This document shows, piece by piece, positions 6,342-12,737 of a stretch of DNA of 12,737 bases (positions are counted from its first letter, which is position 1; each line of letters starts with the position of its first letter). The translations under genes were made by a program, and so were the position numbers. Origin of the DNA: DATDMG01 sp036518955 (lineage in GTDB: Bacteria; Actinomycetota; Actinomycetes; Actinomycetales; Kineosporiaceae); assembly GCA_036518955.1 (NCBI GenBank), contig DATDMG010000164.1, positions 1-12,737 of the forward strand. Reading direction: 5' to 3'. The notes beneath the pieces are model-generated. The model ran no database searches and was not told the DNA's origin. It was given only the letters and a program-made list of their open reading frames with translations.

Positions 6342-6366
6342 AGTGGCAGCTTTGATCTCTGCCACT
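6342..6366 (+). repeat. 8-bp hairpin in the presumed leader of the GAF-ANTAR gene
   Basis: AGTGGCAG (6342-6349) and CTGCCACT (6359-6366) pair perfectly around a nine-base loop, CTTTGATCT. It ends 50 bases before the chosen start codon. It may be an operator or a leader hairpin. The loop is not the six-base loop of known ANTAR target RNAs. Confidence 0.45.
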
Positions 6367-6416
6367 TCGGCTTCACGTCCACGCCGCCCGGCGTGCGCTC
6401 CGTCCACGGGGGAGGC

Positions 6417-7244
6417 ATGCCCGTACATCCGTCGCCACCGTTCCCCGGTGCGATCGCCCACGTCCTGATCGATCTGCTCACTCCGCCGGACCCGCTCGGC
6501 TCGCCCGGCTCCGAGCGCGAGCACGCCGAGGAGTCCCGGATCGCCCAGGAGCGCGCCGAACACGAGCGCGCCCAGCGGCTCGCCGCCGCTGCCGTCGAGA
6601 CCCTCGGTGTCGACGCCGCCGCCGTGCTGATCGTGGACGATGCCGGGGCGCCGCGCGTCTGGGCCGGCACCGACGACGACTCCCGGGCGCTCGCCGGGCT
6701 GGAGACCCGCGCCCGGGTCGGCCCGGCGCTGGACTGCTGCCGGGCGGCGCGGGCGGCGGTGTTCGAGGTCGGGGCCGCGGCCGGCCGCTGGCACACCTGG
6801 AGCGAGAGCGCCACCCGCAGCGGGTGGGACCTGGCCGAGACCGTCCCGCTGCGGGCACGCGCGCGGCCCGTCGGCGCAATGATCCTGCTCAGCCGCCCCG
6901 GGCGGCCACGCCCGGACGACCGGTCCCGCTGGGCCACCGTGCTCGCGACGGCCACCGCCGCGGGCCTGCTCCACCTCCGGGCGCTCGCCGACCTGCAGCG
7001 GCGCCTCGAGCAACTGCAGACGGCGCTCACCTCGAGGATCGTGATCGAGCAGGCGAAGGGGGTGCTGGCCGAACGGGGCGGGCTCGACGTCCAGACCGCG
7101 TTCGACCGGATGCGCCGGTACGCCCGGGCCCACCGGCTGCGGCTGACGGACGTCGCGCAACAGGTCGTCACGGGTGAGGCCGGGGACGACGTGCTGACCC
7201 ACGTGCGACCCGATCCGGAGCCGCCCTCGATACTGGAGCCGTGA
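6417..7244 (+). CDS. GAF-ANTAR domain regulator (predicted RNA-binding antiterminator)
   Basis: A 275-residue cytosolic regulator. Residues of about 49-184 form a GAF-like sensor domain, introduced by a charged helix (SEREHAEESRIAQERAEHER). The C-terminal ANTAR domain (about 198-252) has the conserved helix-loop pattern: SRIVIEQAKGVLAERGGLDV, then AFDRMRRYARAHRLRL, then TDVAQQVV. In characterised members ANTAR binds paired RNA hairpins in nascent transcripts and prevents termination, and the GAF domain controls this in response to a ligand or partner. The ligand here is unknown. The start is uncertain. ATG 6417 has GGGGGAGG immediately before it (a very short spacing); GTG 6393 and GTG 6324 are in frame but lack ribosome sites and would place the hairpin at 6342-6366 inside the gene. 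The stop overlaps the start of the dehydrogenase in a GTGA, so the two are almost surely cotranscribed. Confidence 0.88.
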   Translation: MPVHPSPPFPGAIAHVLIDLLTPPDPLGSPGSEREHAEESRIAQERAEHERAQRLAAAAVETLGVDAAAVLIVDDAGAPRVWAGTDDDSRALAGLETRARVGPALDCCRAARAAVFEVGAAAGRWHTWSESATRSGWDLAETVPLRARARPVGAMILLSRPGRPRPDDRSRWATVLATATAAGLLHLRALADLQRRLEQLQTALTSRIVIEQAKGVLAERGGLDVQTAFDRMRRYARAHRLRLTDVAQQVVTGEAGDDVLTHVRPDPEPPSILEP

Positions 7245-10156
7245 AGACCCGTCCCGCCGCCGGCGACCCCCGGGACGCCGAGCACCGGTCCGCGGACCTC
7301 GCCCGCCGGCTCGGCGCCGTCCTGGCCGGCGAGGTCGACGCGTCGGCCCGTCGCCGGGCCGAGTACGCGACGGACGCCTCCAACTACCGGGTGGTGCCCG
7401 CGGTGGTCGCGTTTCCGCGGGACGTCGACGACATCCTCGCCACCGTCGAGCTCGGCCGCGCCACGGGGACGCCGGTCACCGTGCGTGGTGCCGGGACGTC
7501 GGTGGCCGGCAATGCGGTCGGCTCCGGGATCGTGATGGACACCAGCCGGCACCTCAACCAGGTGATCTCTCTCGACCCGCGGACGCGGACGGCCGTCGTC
7601 CGACCCGGGACGGTCCTGGGCACCCTGCAGGCCGCGGCCCGGCCCCACGGCCTGCGCTTCGGACCGGACCCGTCGACCCACGCCCGCTGCACGATCGGCG
7701 GCATGATCGGGAACAACGCGTGCGGACCGCACGCGGTGGCCTACGGGCGGACCGCCGAGAACGTGGTCGAACTGGACGTCGTCGACGGCTCGGGGCGGCG
7801 GTTCACCGCGGGCAGCGCGGCCGGTGGGCACGGCCCGGCGAGCGTGCCAGGGCTGGAGGAACTCCTCCGGCGCCACCTGGTGACCCTGCGCACCGAGCTG
7901 GGGCGGTTCGGCCGGCAGGTCTCCGGCTACTCGCTGGAGCACCTGCTGCCGGAGCGTGGCGGCGACCTCGCCCGGGCGCTGGTCGGTACCGAGGGCACCT
8001 GCGTGGTGGTGTTGGGGGCCACCGTCCGGCTGGTCGAGGCGACGCCGGCCACCGCGGTCGCCGTCCTCGGGTACCCGGACATGGCCTGCGCCGCCGACGC
8101 GGTCCCCGCGCTGCTCGGACACGGCCCGTTGGCGGTGGAGGGGATCGACGCGCGGCTGGTGGACGTCGTCCGCCGGCACAAGGGCCGCGCGAGCGTGCCC
8201 GGGCTGCCGGACGGCGGCGGCTGGCTGTTCGTGGAGACCGGCGGCGCGACGTCCGACGAAGCGCTCGCGGCCGCCCGACGTCTGGCCGCGGACGCCGCGA
8301 CCACGGCGGTCACGGTCGTGCCGGCGGGCGCCGAGGCGACGGCGCTGTGGCGGATCCGGGAGGACGGCGCGGGGCTGGCCGGGCGGACCCCGGCCGGTGA
8401 GCCGGCCTGGCCCGGCTGGGAGGACGCCGCCGTGCCGCCCGAGAAACTCGGCGCCTACCTGCGCGACTTCGAGGCGCTGATGCGCGGGCACGGCATCGAC
8501 GGGCTGGCGTACGGCCACTTCGGCGACGGCTGCGTGCACGTGCGGCTCGACCTGCCGCTGGCGGAGCGCCCGTCGAGCCTGCGGCCCTTCCTGGTGGCCG
8601 CGGCCGAGCTGGTGTCCGGGTACGGCGGGTCCCTCTCCGGCGAGCACGGCGACGGGCGGGCGCGCAGCGAGCTTTTGCCGATCATGTATGCGCCGCCTGC
8701 CATCGCGGCGTTCGCGGAGTTCAAGCAGCTGTTCGACCCGGACGACGTCCTCAACCCCGGGGTCGTCGTCCGGCCGCGCCCGGTGGACGCCGACCTGCGC
8801 CGTCCGGCGGCCCGTCCGCTGCCGCTCGCCCGCCGTCCCGGCGGCCGGGCTCTGACCGAGGACGGCGGCGACCTCACGACCGCGGTCCACCGCTGCGTGG
8901 GAGTCGGCAAGTGCCGCTCGGACACCACCGCCGCCGGTGGCTTCATGTGCCCGTCCTATCTGGCGACCCGGGACGAGAAGGACTCCACCCGAGGCCGTGC
9001 CCGGGTGCTGCAGGAGCTGGCGAACGGCGGGCTGGTGCCGTTCGCCGGGTTCGGCTCGGCCGAGGTGCGCGAGTCGCTCGACCTGTGTCTGTCGTGCAAG
9101 GCGTGCGGCGGCGACTGCCCCGCCGGCGTCGACATGGCGGCCTACAAGTCCGAGGTGCTGCACCAGGCCTACCGCGGCCGGCTCCGGCCGATCAGCCACT
9201 ACGCCCTCGGCCGACTGCCCCGCTGGGCCCGGCTGGCCGGCCTGGCACCGCGCGCGGTGAACGCGCTGCTGAGGCCCCGCGCCGTCCAGACGCTGGTGCT
9301 GCGGGCGGGTGGGATGGACCCGCGCCGCGCGGTCCCCCGGTTCGCCCCGCGACCGTTCCGGCGGTGGGCCGCGCCGCGGGCGGTCACCGCGCCACCCGCG
9401 GGCGACGTCCGCCCCGCCGCGGTGCTGTGGGCGGACTCCTTCAGCGACGCGTTCTCCCCCGAGGTCGGGCGGGCCGCCGTCCGGGTGCTGGAGGCCGCCG
9501 GCTACCGGGTGTACGTCCCGTCCGGGACGGCCTGCTGCGGCCTGACCTGGATCTCCACCGGCCAGCTGGACGGCGCCCGGGCCCGCCTCCGGCGGGCGTT
9601 GCAGACGCTGGCCCCGTTCGTGGCGGCCGGCCTGCCGGTCGTCGGGCTGGAACCCTCGTGCACCGCCGTGCTGCGTGACGACCTGCTCGAGCTGCTCCCC
9701 GACGACCCCCGGTCCGCGCCGCTGGCAGCCGCCGTGGTGACCCTGGCCGAGCTGCTGGGCCGCCCTCGACCCGACGGTACGGTGTGGCAGCCACCGCGGC
9801 TGGACGGCGTCCAGGTGATCGCCCAGCCGCACTGCCATCACCACGCCGTGATGGGGTACGGCCCCGACCTCGCCCTGCTCCGGGCGGCGGGCGCGACGGT
9901 GCGGCCGCTCGCCGGGTGCTGCGGTCTCGCCGGCAACTTCGGGATGGAACGCGGGCACTACGACGTCTCCGTCGCGATCGCCGAGCACGCGCTGCTGCCG
10001 GCGCTGCGGGCGACCGACCCGGCGACGGTCCTGCTCGCGGACGGCTTCTCGTGCCGGACCCAGGCGGCCCAATTGGCCGGCCGGGACGGCGTCCACCTGG
10101 CCCAACTGCTCGCCGCGCACCTGCCGGAGCCCTCGGGGGATCACGCCGTCACCTGA
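7241..10156 (+). CDS. FAD-linked / iron-sulfur oxidoreductase (D-2-hydroxyacid dehydrogenase type)
   Basis: A 971-residue fusion of a GlcD/Dld-like flavin half and a GlcF-like iron-sulfur half, the layout and size of YdiJ-type D-2-hydroxyglutarate/D-lactate dehydrogenases. The FAD-binding domain (about 45-265) shows VRGAGTSVAGNAVG (81-94) and IGGMIGNNACGPHAVAYGR (152-170). The substrate/FAD C-domain (about 270-510) carries YGHFGDGCVHVR (424-435) and SGEHGDGRARSE (466-477). The ferredoxin-like part has Cys 552, 558, 570 with CPSY, the STRGRAR motif (582-588), and CLSCKACGGDCP (616-627). Two CCG-type motifs follow (CCGLTW at 765-770, CCGLAGNF at 893-900), with EPSC (804-807) and HCHHH (864-868). 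All expected ligands are present, so it should be active, probably passing electrons to the quinone pool; the substrate is not determinable. The GTG start overlaps the upstream stop (GTGA), suggesting translational coupling. GGAG lies only two bases upstream. Confidence 0.9.
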   Translation: MKTRPAAGDPRDAEHRSADLARRLGAVLAGEVDASARRRAEYATDASNYRVVPAVVAFPRDVDDILATVELGRATGTPVTVRGAGTSVAGNAVGSGIVMDTSRHLNQVISLDPRTRTAVVRPGTVLGTLQAAARPHGLRFGPDPSTHARCTIGGMIGNNACGPHAVAYGRTAENVVELDVVDGSGRRFTAGSAAGGHGPASVPGLEELLRRHLVTLRTELGRFGRQVSGYSLEHLLPERGGDLARALVGTEGTCVVVLGATVRLVEATPATAVAVLGYPDMACAADAVPALLGHGPLAVEGIDARLVDVVRRHKGRASVPGLPDGGGWLFVETGGATSDEALAAARRLAADAATTAVTVVPAGAEATALWRIREDGAGLAGRTPAGEPAWPGWEDAAVPPEKLGAYLRDFEALMRGHGIDGLAYGHFGDGCVHVRLDLPLAERPSSLRPFLVAAAELVSGYGGSLSGEHGDGRARSELLPIMYAPPAIAAFAEFKQLFDPDDVLNPGVVVRPRPVDADLRRPAARPLPLARRPGGRALTEDGGDLTTAVHRCVGVGKCRSDTTAAGGFMCPSYLATRDEKDSTRGRARVLQELANGGLVPFAGFGSAEVRESLDLCLSCKACGGDCPAGVDMAAYKSEVLHQAYRGRLRPISHYALGRLPRWARLAGLAPRAVNALLRPRAVQTLVLRAGGMDPRRAVPRFAPRPFRRWAAPRAVTAPPAGDVRPAAVLWADSFSDAFSPEVGRAAVRVLEAAGYRVYVPSGTACCGLTWISTGQLDGARARLRRALQTLAPFVAAGLPVVGLEPSCTAVLRDDLLELLPDDPRSAPLAAAVVTLAELLGRPRPDGTVWQPPRLDGVQVIAQPHCHHHAVMGYGPDLALLRAAGATVRPLAGCCGLAGNFGMERGHYDVSVAIAEHALLPALRATDPATVLLADGFSCRTQAAQLAGRDGVHLAQLLAAHLPEPSGDHAVT

Positions 10157-10173
10157 TCTACCGGGCTACTAAC

Positions 10174-11376
10174 CTAACGGGTGATGGCGGGCGCCGAGGC
10201 CGCGGCGTGGGCGACGGCCAACCGGCGGACCGCCTCGGCGAGGGCGGCGGGCTGGTTGGTGGCGAACGACAGGCGCACAGCCGCGCCGTCCGGCTCGCCG
10301 ACGAAGAACTCGGCACCGGGCACGAAGGCGACGCCGTGCGCGAGCGCCTGCGGGAGCAGCGCAGCGCTGGAGGTGCCATCGGTGAACCGCCCCCACAGGA
10401 ACATCCCGCCCCGCGGGCGGCCCAGCCGGAGCCGGTCGCCGAACGCCTCCGCCAGGCTGCCGGCGAGGGCCTGCGCCCGTGCCGCGTAGGTCGCGCGCAG
10501 CTGGTCGAGGTGGTCCCGCCACCAGACGGCGTCCGCGACCAGCTCGGCGATCAGGGCCTGCCCCAAGGAGCCGGTGTGCAGGTCGGCGGCCTGCTTCAAC
10601 CGGGTCAGGGGAGTCACCAATCGCCCCGGCAGCACCGCCCACCCGACCCGCAGACCCGGTGCGACGGTCTTGGAGAAGGACCCCAGGGTCACCACGGAGT
10701 CGTCGCTCCACCGACGCACCGGCGGAACCGGGCCGCCCTCGAAGCGGATCTCCGCGTACGGGTCGTCCTCGATGACGGCGAACCCGTACCGGTCCGCGAG
10801 CTCTGCCAGCCGCCGACGGCGATCCGGGGCCAGGACGGCGCCGGTCGGGTTCTGGAACGTCGTCACCACGTAGACGGCGGCCGGCCGCAGGCCGCGCTCG
10901 AGGCGGGCGGCGAGCACGTCGACGTCCAGCCCGTCGGCGTCGCCCGGAACGGCCTCCAGCAGCGCGCCGGCCGCGCGCAGCACCTGCAGCGCGCCCAGGT
11001 AGGCCGGCTCCTCGACCACCACGACGTCGCCGGGCACGGCCAGCACCCGCGCCAGCAGGTCCAGCGCCTGCTGGCTCCCCGCCGTCACCACCACCCGCGC
11101 GGGGTCGACCCTGGCGGCCGCCCGGGCGGACTCGTAGTCGGCGATCCACGCCCGAAGCCGCTCGTCGCCCTCGGTGGGCCCGTACTGCAGGGCCATGGCG
11201 GGCATGCGGTCGATCAGGGTCCGGCTGAGCTCCGCCAGCCGCGCGGTCGGGAAGAGGTCGGCGGCGGGCAGGCCACCGGCCAGCGACAGGATGTCGGGTG
11301 ACCGGGTCAGCGCGAGCAGGTCGCGGATCGCCGAGGAGCGCAGCTCCGCCACCACCGGGTTGAGACGGTAAGCCAT
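10174..11376 (-). CDS. Fold-type I PLP-dependent aminotransferase (class I/II)
   Basis: A 400-residue cytosolic aminotransferase of the LysN/ARO8-like (2-aminoadipate/aromatic) branch. Visible features are SLAGGLPAADLFP (31-43), LQYGPTEGDERLR (63-75), TAGSQQALDLLAR (98-110), the NPTG asparagine at 176, IEDDPY with the pyridine-nitrogen Asp 204 and Tyr 207, and the Schiff-base lysine 236 in SFSKTVAPGLRVGW. The C-terminal VRLSFA probably supplies the carboxylate-binding Arg. All catalytic residues are present, so it should be active; the amino donor cannot be named. ATG 11376 is chosen because conserved sequence begins there; a TTG at 11409 is in frame but lies inside the promoter region. Only a weak GGAT ribosome site precedes it. 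The gene converges on the dehydrogenase with 17 bases between stop codons and diverges from the MocR regulator across 50 bases, so that regulator probably controls it. Confidence 0.92.
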   Translation of the reverse strand: MAYRLNPVVAELRSSAIRDLLALTRSPDILSLAGGLPAADLFPTARLAELSRTLIDRMPAMALQYGPTEGDERLRAWIADYESARAAARVDPARVVVTAGSQQALDLLARVLAVPGDVVVVEEPAYLGALQVLRAAGALLEAVPGDADGLDVDVLAARLERGLRPAAVYVVTTFQNPTGAVLAPDRRRRLAELADRYGFAVIEDDPYAEIRFEGGPVPPVRRWSDDSVVTLGSFSKTVAPGLRVGWAVLPGRLVTPLTRLKQAADLHTGSLGQALIAELVADAVWWRDHLDQLRATYAARAQALAGSLAEAFGDRLRLGRPRGGMFLWGRFTDGTSSAALLPQALAHGVAFVPGAEFFVGEPDGAAVRLSFATNQPAALAEAVRRLAVAHAAASAPAITR

Positions 11377-11426
11377 GCCACCGATCCAATGTGCCCAGTG
11401 GCAGGCCAATCAAGTCTAATTGGTCT
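11377..11426. promoter_or_regulatory. Divergent promoter region of the aminotransferase and MocR genes
   Basis: All signals for two divergent genes fit in 50 bases. On the plus strand TCTAAT (11415-11420) is a good -10 box, six bases before the MocR GTG. On the minus strand TAGACT (11418-11413) fits TANNNT and would start transcription about 30 bases before the aminotransferase ATG. The two boxes overlap. CCAAT (11406-11410) and ATTGG (11419-11423) form an inverted pair, and another CCAAT lies at 11386-11390; these are candidate MocR operator elements. Confidence 0.5.
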
Positions 11427-12737
11427 GTGAGTGAGTCCCTGAAGACCGACCTGATCTGGCTGCTGGGCGGTTGGCGCGACCGCGCCGGGCCACTCTGGCG
11501 GCGCCTCGGCGATGCGATCGTCGCCCTCGTCGACGACGGTTCCCTCGCGCCGGCGACCCTGCTCCCGCCCGAGCGGTCGCTCGCGGCCGCGCTCGGGGTG
11601 TCCCGCTCCACCACGACGTCGGCCTACCGGTTCGCCCGGGAGGCGGGCCGGCTGGAGAGCCGGCAGGGTTCCGGCACCTGGACCACGAGCGGGACCACCG
11701 GCGCCGGCCCGGCCGGCAGCCCGGCGCCGCAGCCGACCGCCTCGGCCTTCGGCACCCTGGGCCGACCGGTCAGCGGAGTGATCGACCTGTCGCTCGCCGA
11801 GACCCGGTGCGACGCGTACACCCGGGCCGCGCTCGGCGGGGGCGTCGACCTGGCCTGGTTGGTGGCGCGGGTCGCGGGCACCGGGTACCAGCCGCAAGGG
11901 CTGCCCGAGCTGCGCGAGCTGGTCGCGACCCACCTGGCCGGCGTGCGGGCCGGTGCGGGGCCGGTGAGCGCGGACGACGTCCTGATGACGACCGGCGCAC
12001 AGCAGGCGATCGCGCTGTGCGCGGCGGCGCTGGCGGCACCGGGGGCGACGGCTCTGGTCGAGGAGGCCAGCTATCCGGGTGCCCTGGAGGCGTTCCGCCG
12101 GGCCGGCCTGCGGGTCCTGCCGGTTCCCGCGGACGAGCGCGGTCCCGACCCGTCGGCGCTGGCCGACCTCGTCGCGCGCACCAGGCCCGCGCTCTTCTAC
12201 GTCGTCCCGGTCGGGAACAACCCGACGGGGGTGGTGATCCCCGGAGAACGACTCGACCGGCTGGCCGAGACGCTGGCCCGCTCCGGCGTCACGGTGCTCG
12301 AGGACCGGACGGCGGTACCACTGGCCGACCCCGCCCGGGTGCCCGCCCCACTGTCGGCCCGGCTCCCCGGCGGCAGCACGGTGACCATCGGGTCGACGTC
12401 CAAGGCGGCCTGGGCGGGCCTGCGTACCGGGTGGGCCGTAGCGGGGCCCACGACGCTGCGCGAACTGCTCGCCGCGCGGGTCGCCGGCGACCTGTCCAGC
12501 TCGCTGGTGTCGCAGGCGCTGGCCCTGGCCGTCCTGCCGCACCTGGCGGACCTCGCCGCAGCGGTCCGCGCCGACGTCGCGCTGAGCCAGCGCGCACTCA
12601 CCGCCGCCCTCACCGACCAGCTGCCGGACTGGCACGCTCCGGAGCCGCCGGCCGGTGCGTGGCGCTGGGTCCGGGTCCCCGGGGACGCCCGGGCGCTCGC
12701 CCGGGCCGCGGCGGCCCAGGGTGCGCCGGTGACGCCC
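11427..12737 (+). CDS. MocR-type regulator: winged HTH fused to aminotransferase-like domain (3' end missing)
   Basis: 437 codons are visible, cut by the window edge; MocR proteins usually run to roughly 450-500. The GntR-type winged helix occupies about 20-85, with GPLWRRLGDAIVALVDDGSL, LPPERSLAAALGVSRSTT and a wing around RLESRQGSGTW. A Gly/Pro/Ala/Ser linker (about 86-115) joins it to a fold-type I aminotransferase-like domain. That domain keeps TTGAQQA (188-194), the NNPTG asparagine (265), Asp 293 and lysine 326 in STSKAAW, so PLP binding is likely. The position three after Asp 293, normally the tyrosine that contacts the PLP hydroxyl, is Ala 296. Such proteins bind PLP or a PLP adduct and switch nearby genes. 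Start GTG 11427 is chosen because codon use is good from there and a -10-like TCTAAT sits six bases upstream; with no ribosome site the mRNA may be leaderless. The divergent aminotransferase is the likely target, together with autoregulation. Confidence 0.9.
   Translation, partial: MSESLKTDLIWLLGGWRDRAGPLWRRLGDAIVALVDDGSLAPATLLPPERSLAAALGVSRSTTTSAYRFAREAGRLESRQGSGTWTTSGTTGAGPAGSPAPQPTASAFGTLGRPVSGVIDLSLAETRCDAYTRAALGGGVDLAWLVARVAGTGYQPQGLPELRELVATHLAGVRAGAGPVSADDVLMTTGAQQAIALCAAALAAPGATALVEEASYPGALEAFRRAGLRVLPVPADERGPDPSALADLVARTRPALFYVVPVGNNPTGVVIPGERLDRLAETLARSGVTVLEDRTAVPLADPARVPAPLSARLPGGSTVTIGSTSKAAWAGLRTGWAVAGPTTLRELLAARVAGDLSSSLVSQALALAVLPHLADLAAAVRADVALSQRALTAALTDQLPDWHAPEPPAGAWRWVRVPGDARALARAAAAQGAPVTP

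Larger units (their letters stand above)
6088..6416. other. Divergent intergenic region between deacetylase and GAF-ANTAR genes
   Basis: About 330 bases with no supported gene. It must hold promoters for both directions, though I find no convincing -35/-10 pair. Besides the two dyads annotated separately there is a looser inverted repeat CGGTGGT (6285-6291) and ACCACCG (6314-6320), and the octamer CCGGCGGG occurs three times (6226, 6256, 6275). Immediately before the deacetylase start a three-codon reading frame (ATG at 6098-6096) ends in a TGA overlapping the deacetylase ATG; this is probably accidental. Confidence 0.6.

Noticed and set aside
6200..10144. 1314-codon open frame on the minus strand opposite the ANTAR and dehydrogenase genes
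   Set aside because: Its translation is Arg/Gly/Pro/Ala-rich with no domain. It is the usual antisense artefact of high-GC DNA across from two genes with intact conserved motifs.
11307..12635. 442-codon minus-strand open frame opposite the MocR gene
   Set aside because: The plus strand has an uninterrupted MocR frame with conserved HTH and PLP motifs; the minus frame has low-complexity Arg/Gly-rich translation and runs across the divergent promoter region.

Overview
The window reads as chromosomal DNA from a very GC-rich actinobacterium. Coding frames end almost always in G or C, GTG starts are common, two genes look as if they could be translated from leaderless mRNAs, and several families are typical of the phylum (GAF-ANTAR regulator, large ATPase-LuxR regulator, MocR-type regulator). 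I cannot fix the genus. I see no tRNA, rRNA, CRISPR array, insertion sequence or phage gene.

Left part (1-4530), all on the minus strand: the 5' end of an unrecognised Gly/Ala/Ser/Asn-rich protein with its own promoter region; purC (SAICAR synthetase, purine synthesis); a large ATPase/LuxR-type regulator whose P-loop carries Arg in place of the usual Lys; and a small lone domain resembling the RsbR/RsbRD N-terminal sensor domain.

Middle (4531-6416): a secreted CE4 polysaccharide deacetylase with an N-terminal jelly-roll-like domain, on the minus strand. A very strong hairpin and a G-quadruplex-capable GGGTCG repeat follow its stop codon. The 330-base gap on its other side, shared with a divergent operon, contains a perfect 40-bp palindrome and a second hairpin.

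Right part (6417-12737): on the plus strand, a GAF-ANTAR regulator (a predicted RNA-binding antiterminator) overlaps by the sequence GTGA the start of a 971-residue FAD plus iron-sulfur oxidoreductase of the D-2-hydroxyacid/D-lactate dehydrogenase type. This suggests translational coupling of an RNA-level regulator to a respiratory dehydrogenase. Facing it, on the minus strand, is a fold-type I PLP aminotransferase. It is divergent, across only 50 bases, from a MocR-type regulator (winged helix fused to an aminotransferase-like domain) that runs off the window. The two candidate -10 boxes of this pair overlap, so the MocR protein is the obvious candidate controller of both genes.

The least ordinary items are the palindrome-rich leader upstream of the ANTAR/dehydrogenase pair, the hairpin plus G4 element behind the deacetylase, the Lys-to-Arg P-loop, and the overlapping divergent promoters with a possible leaderless MocR start. 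None of these proves a new system from sequence alone.
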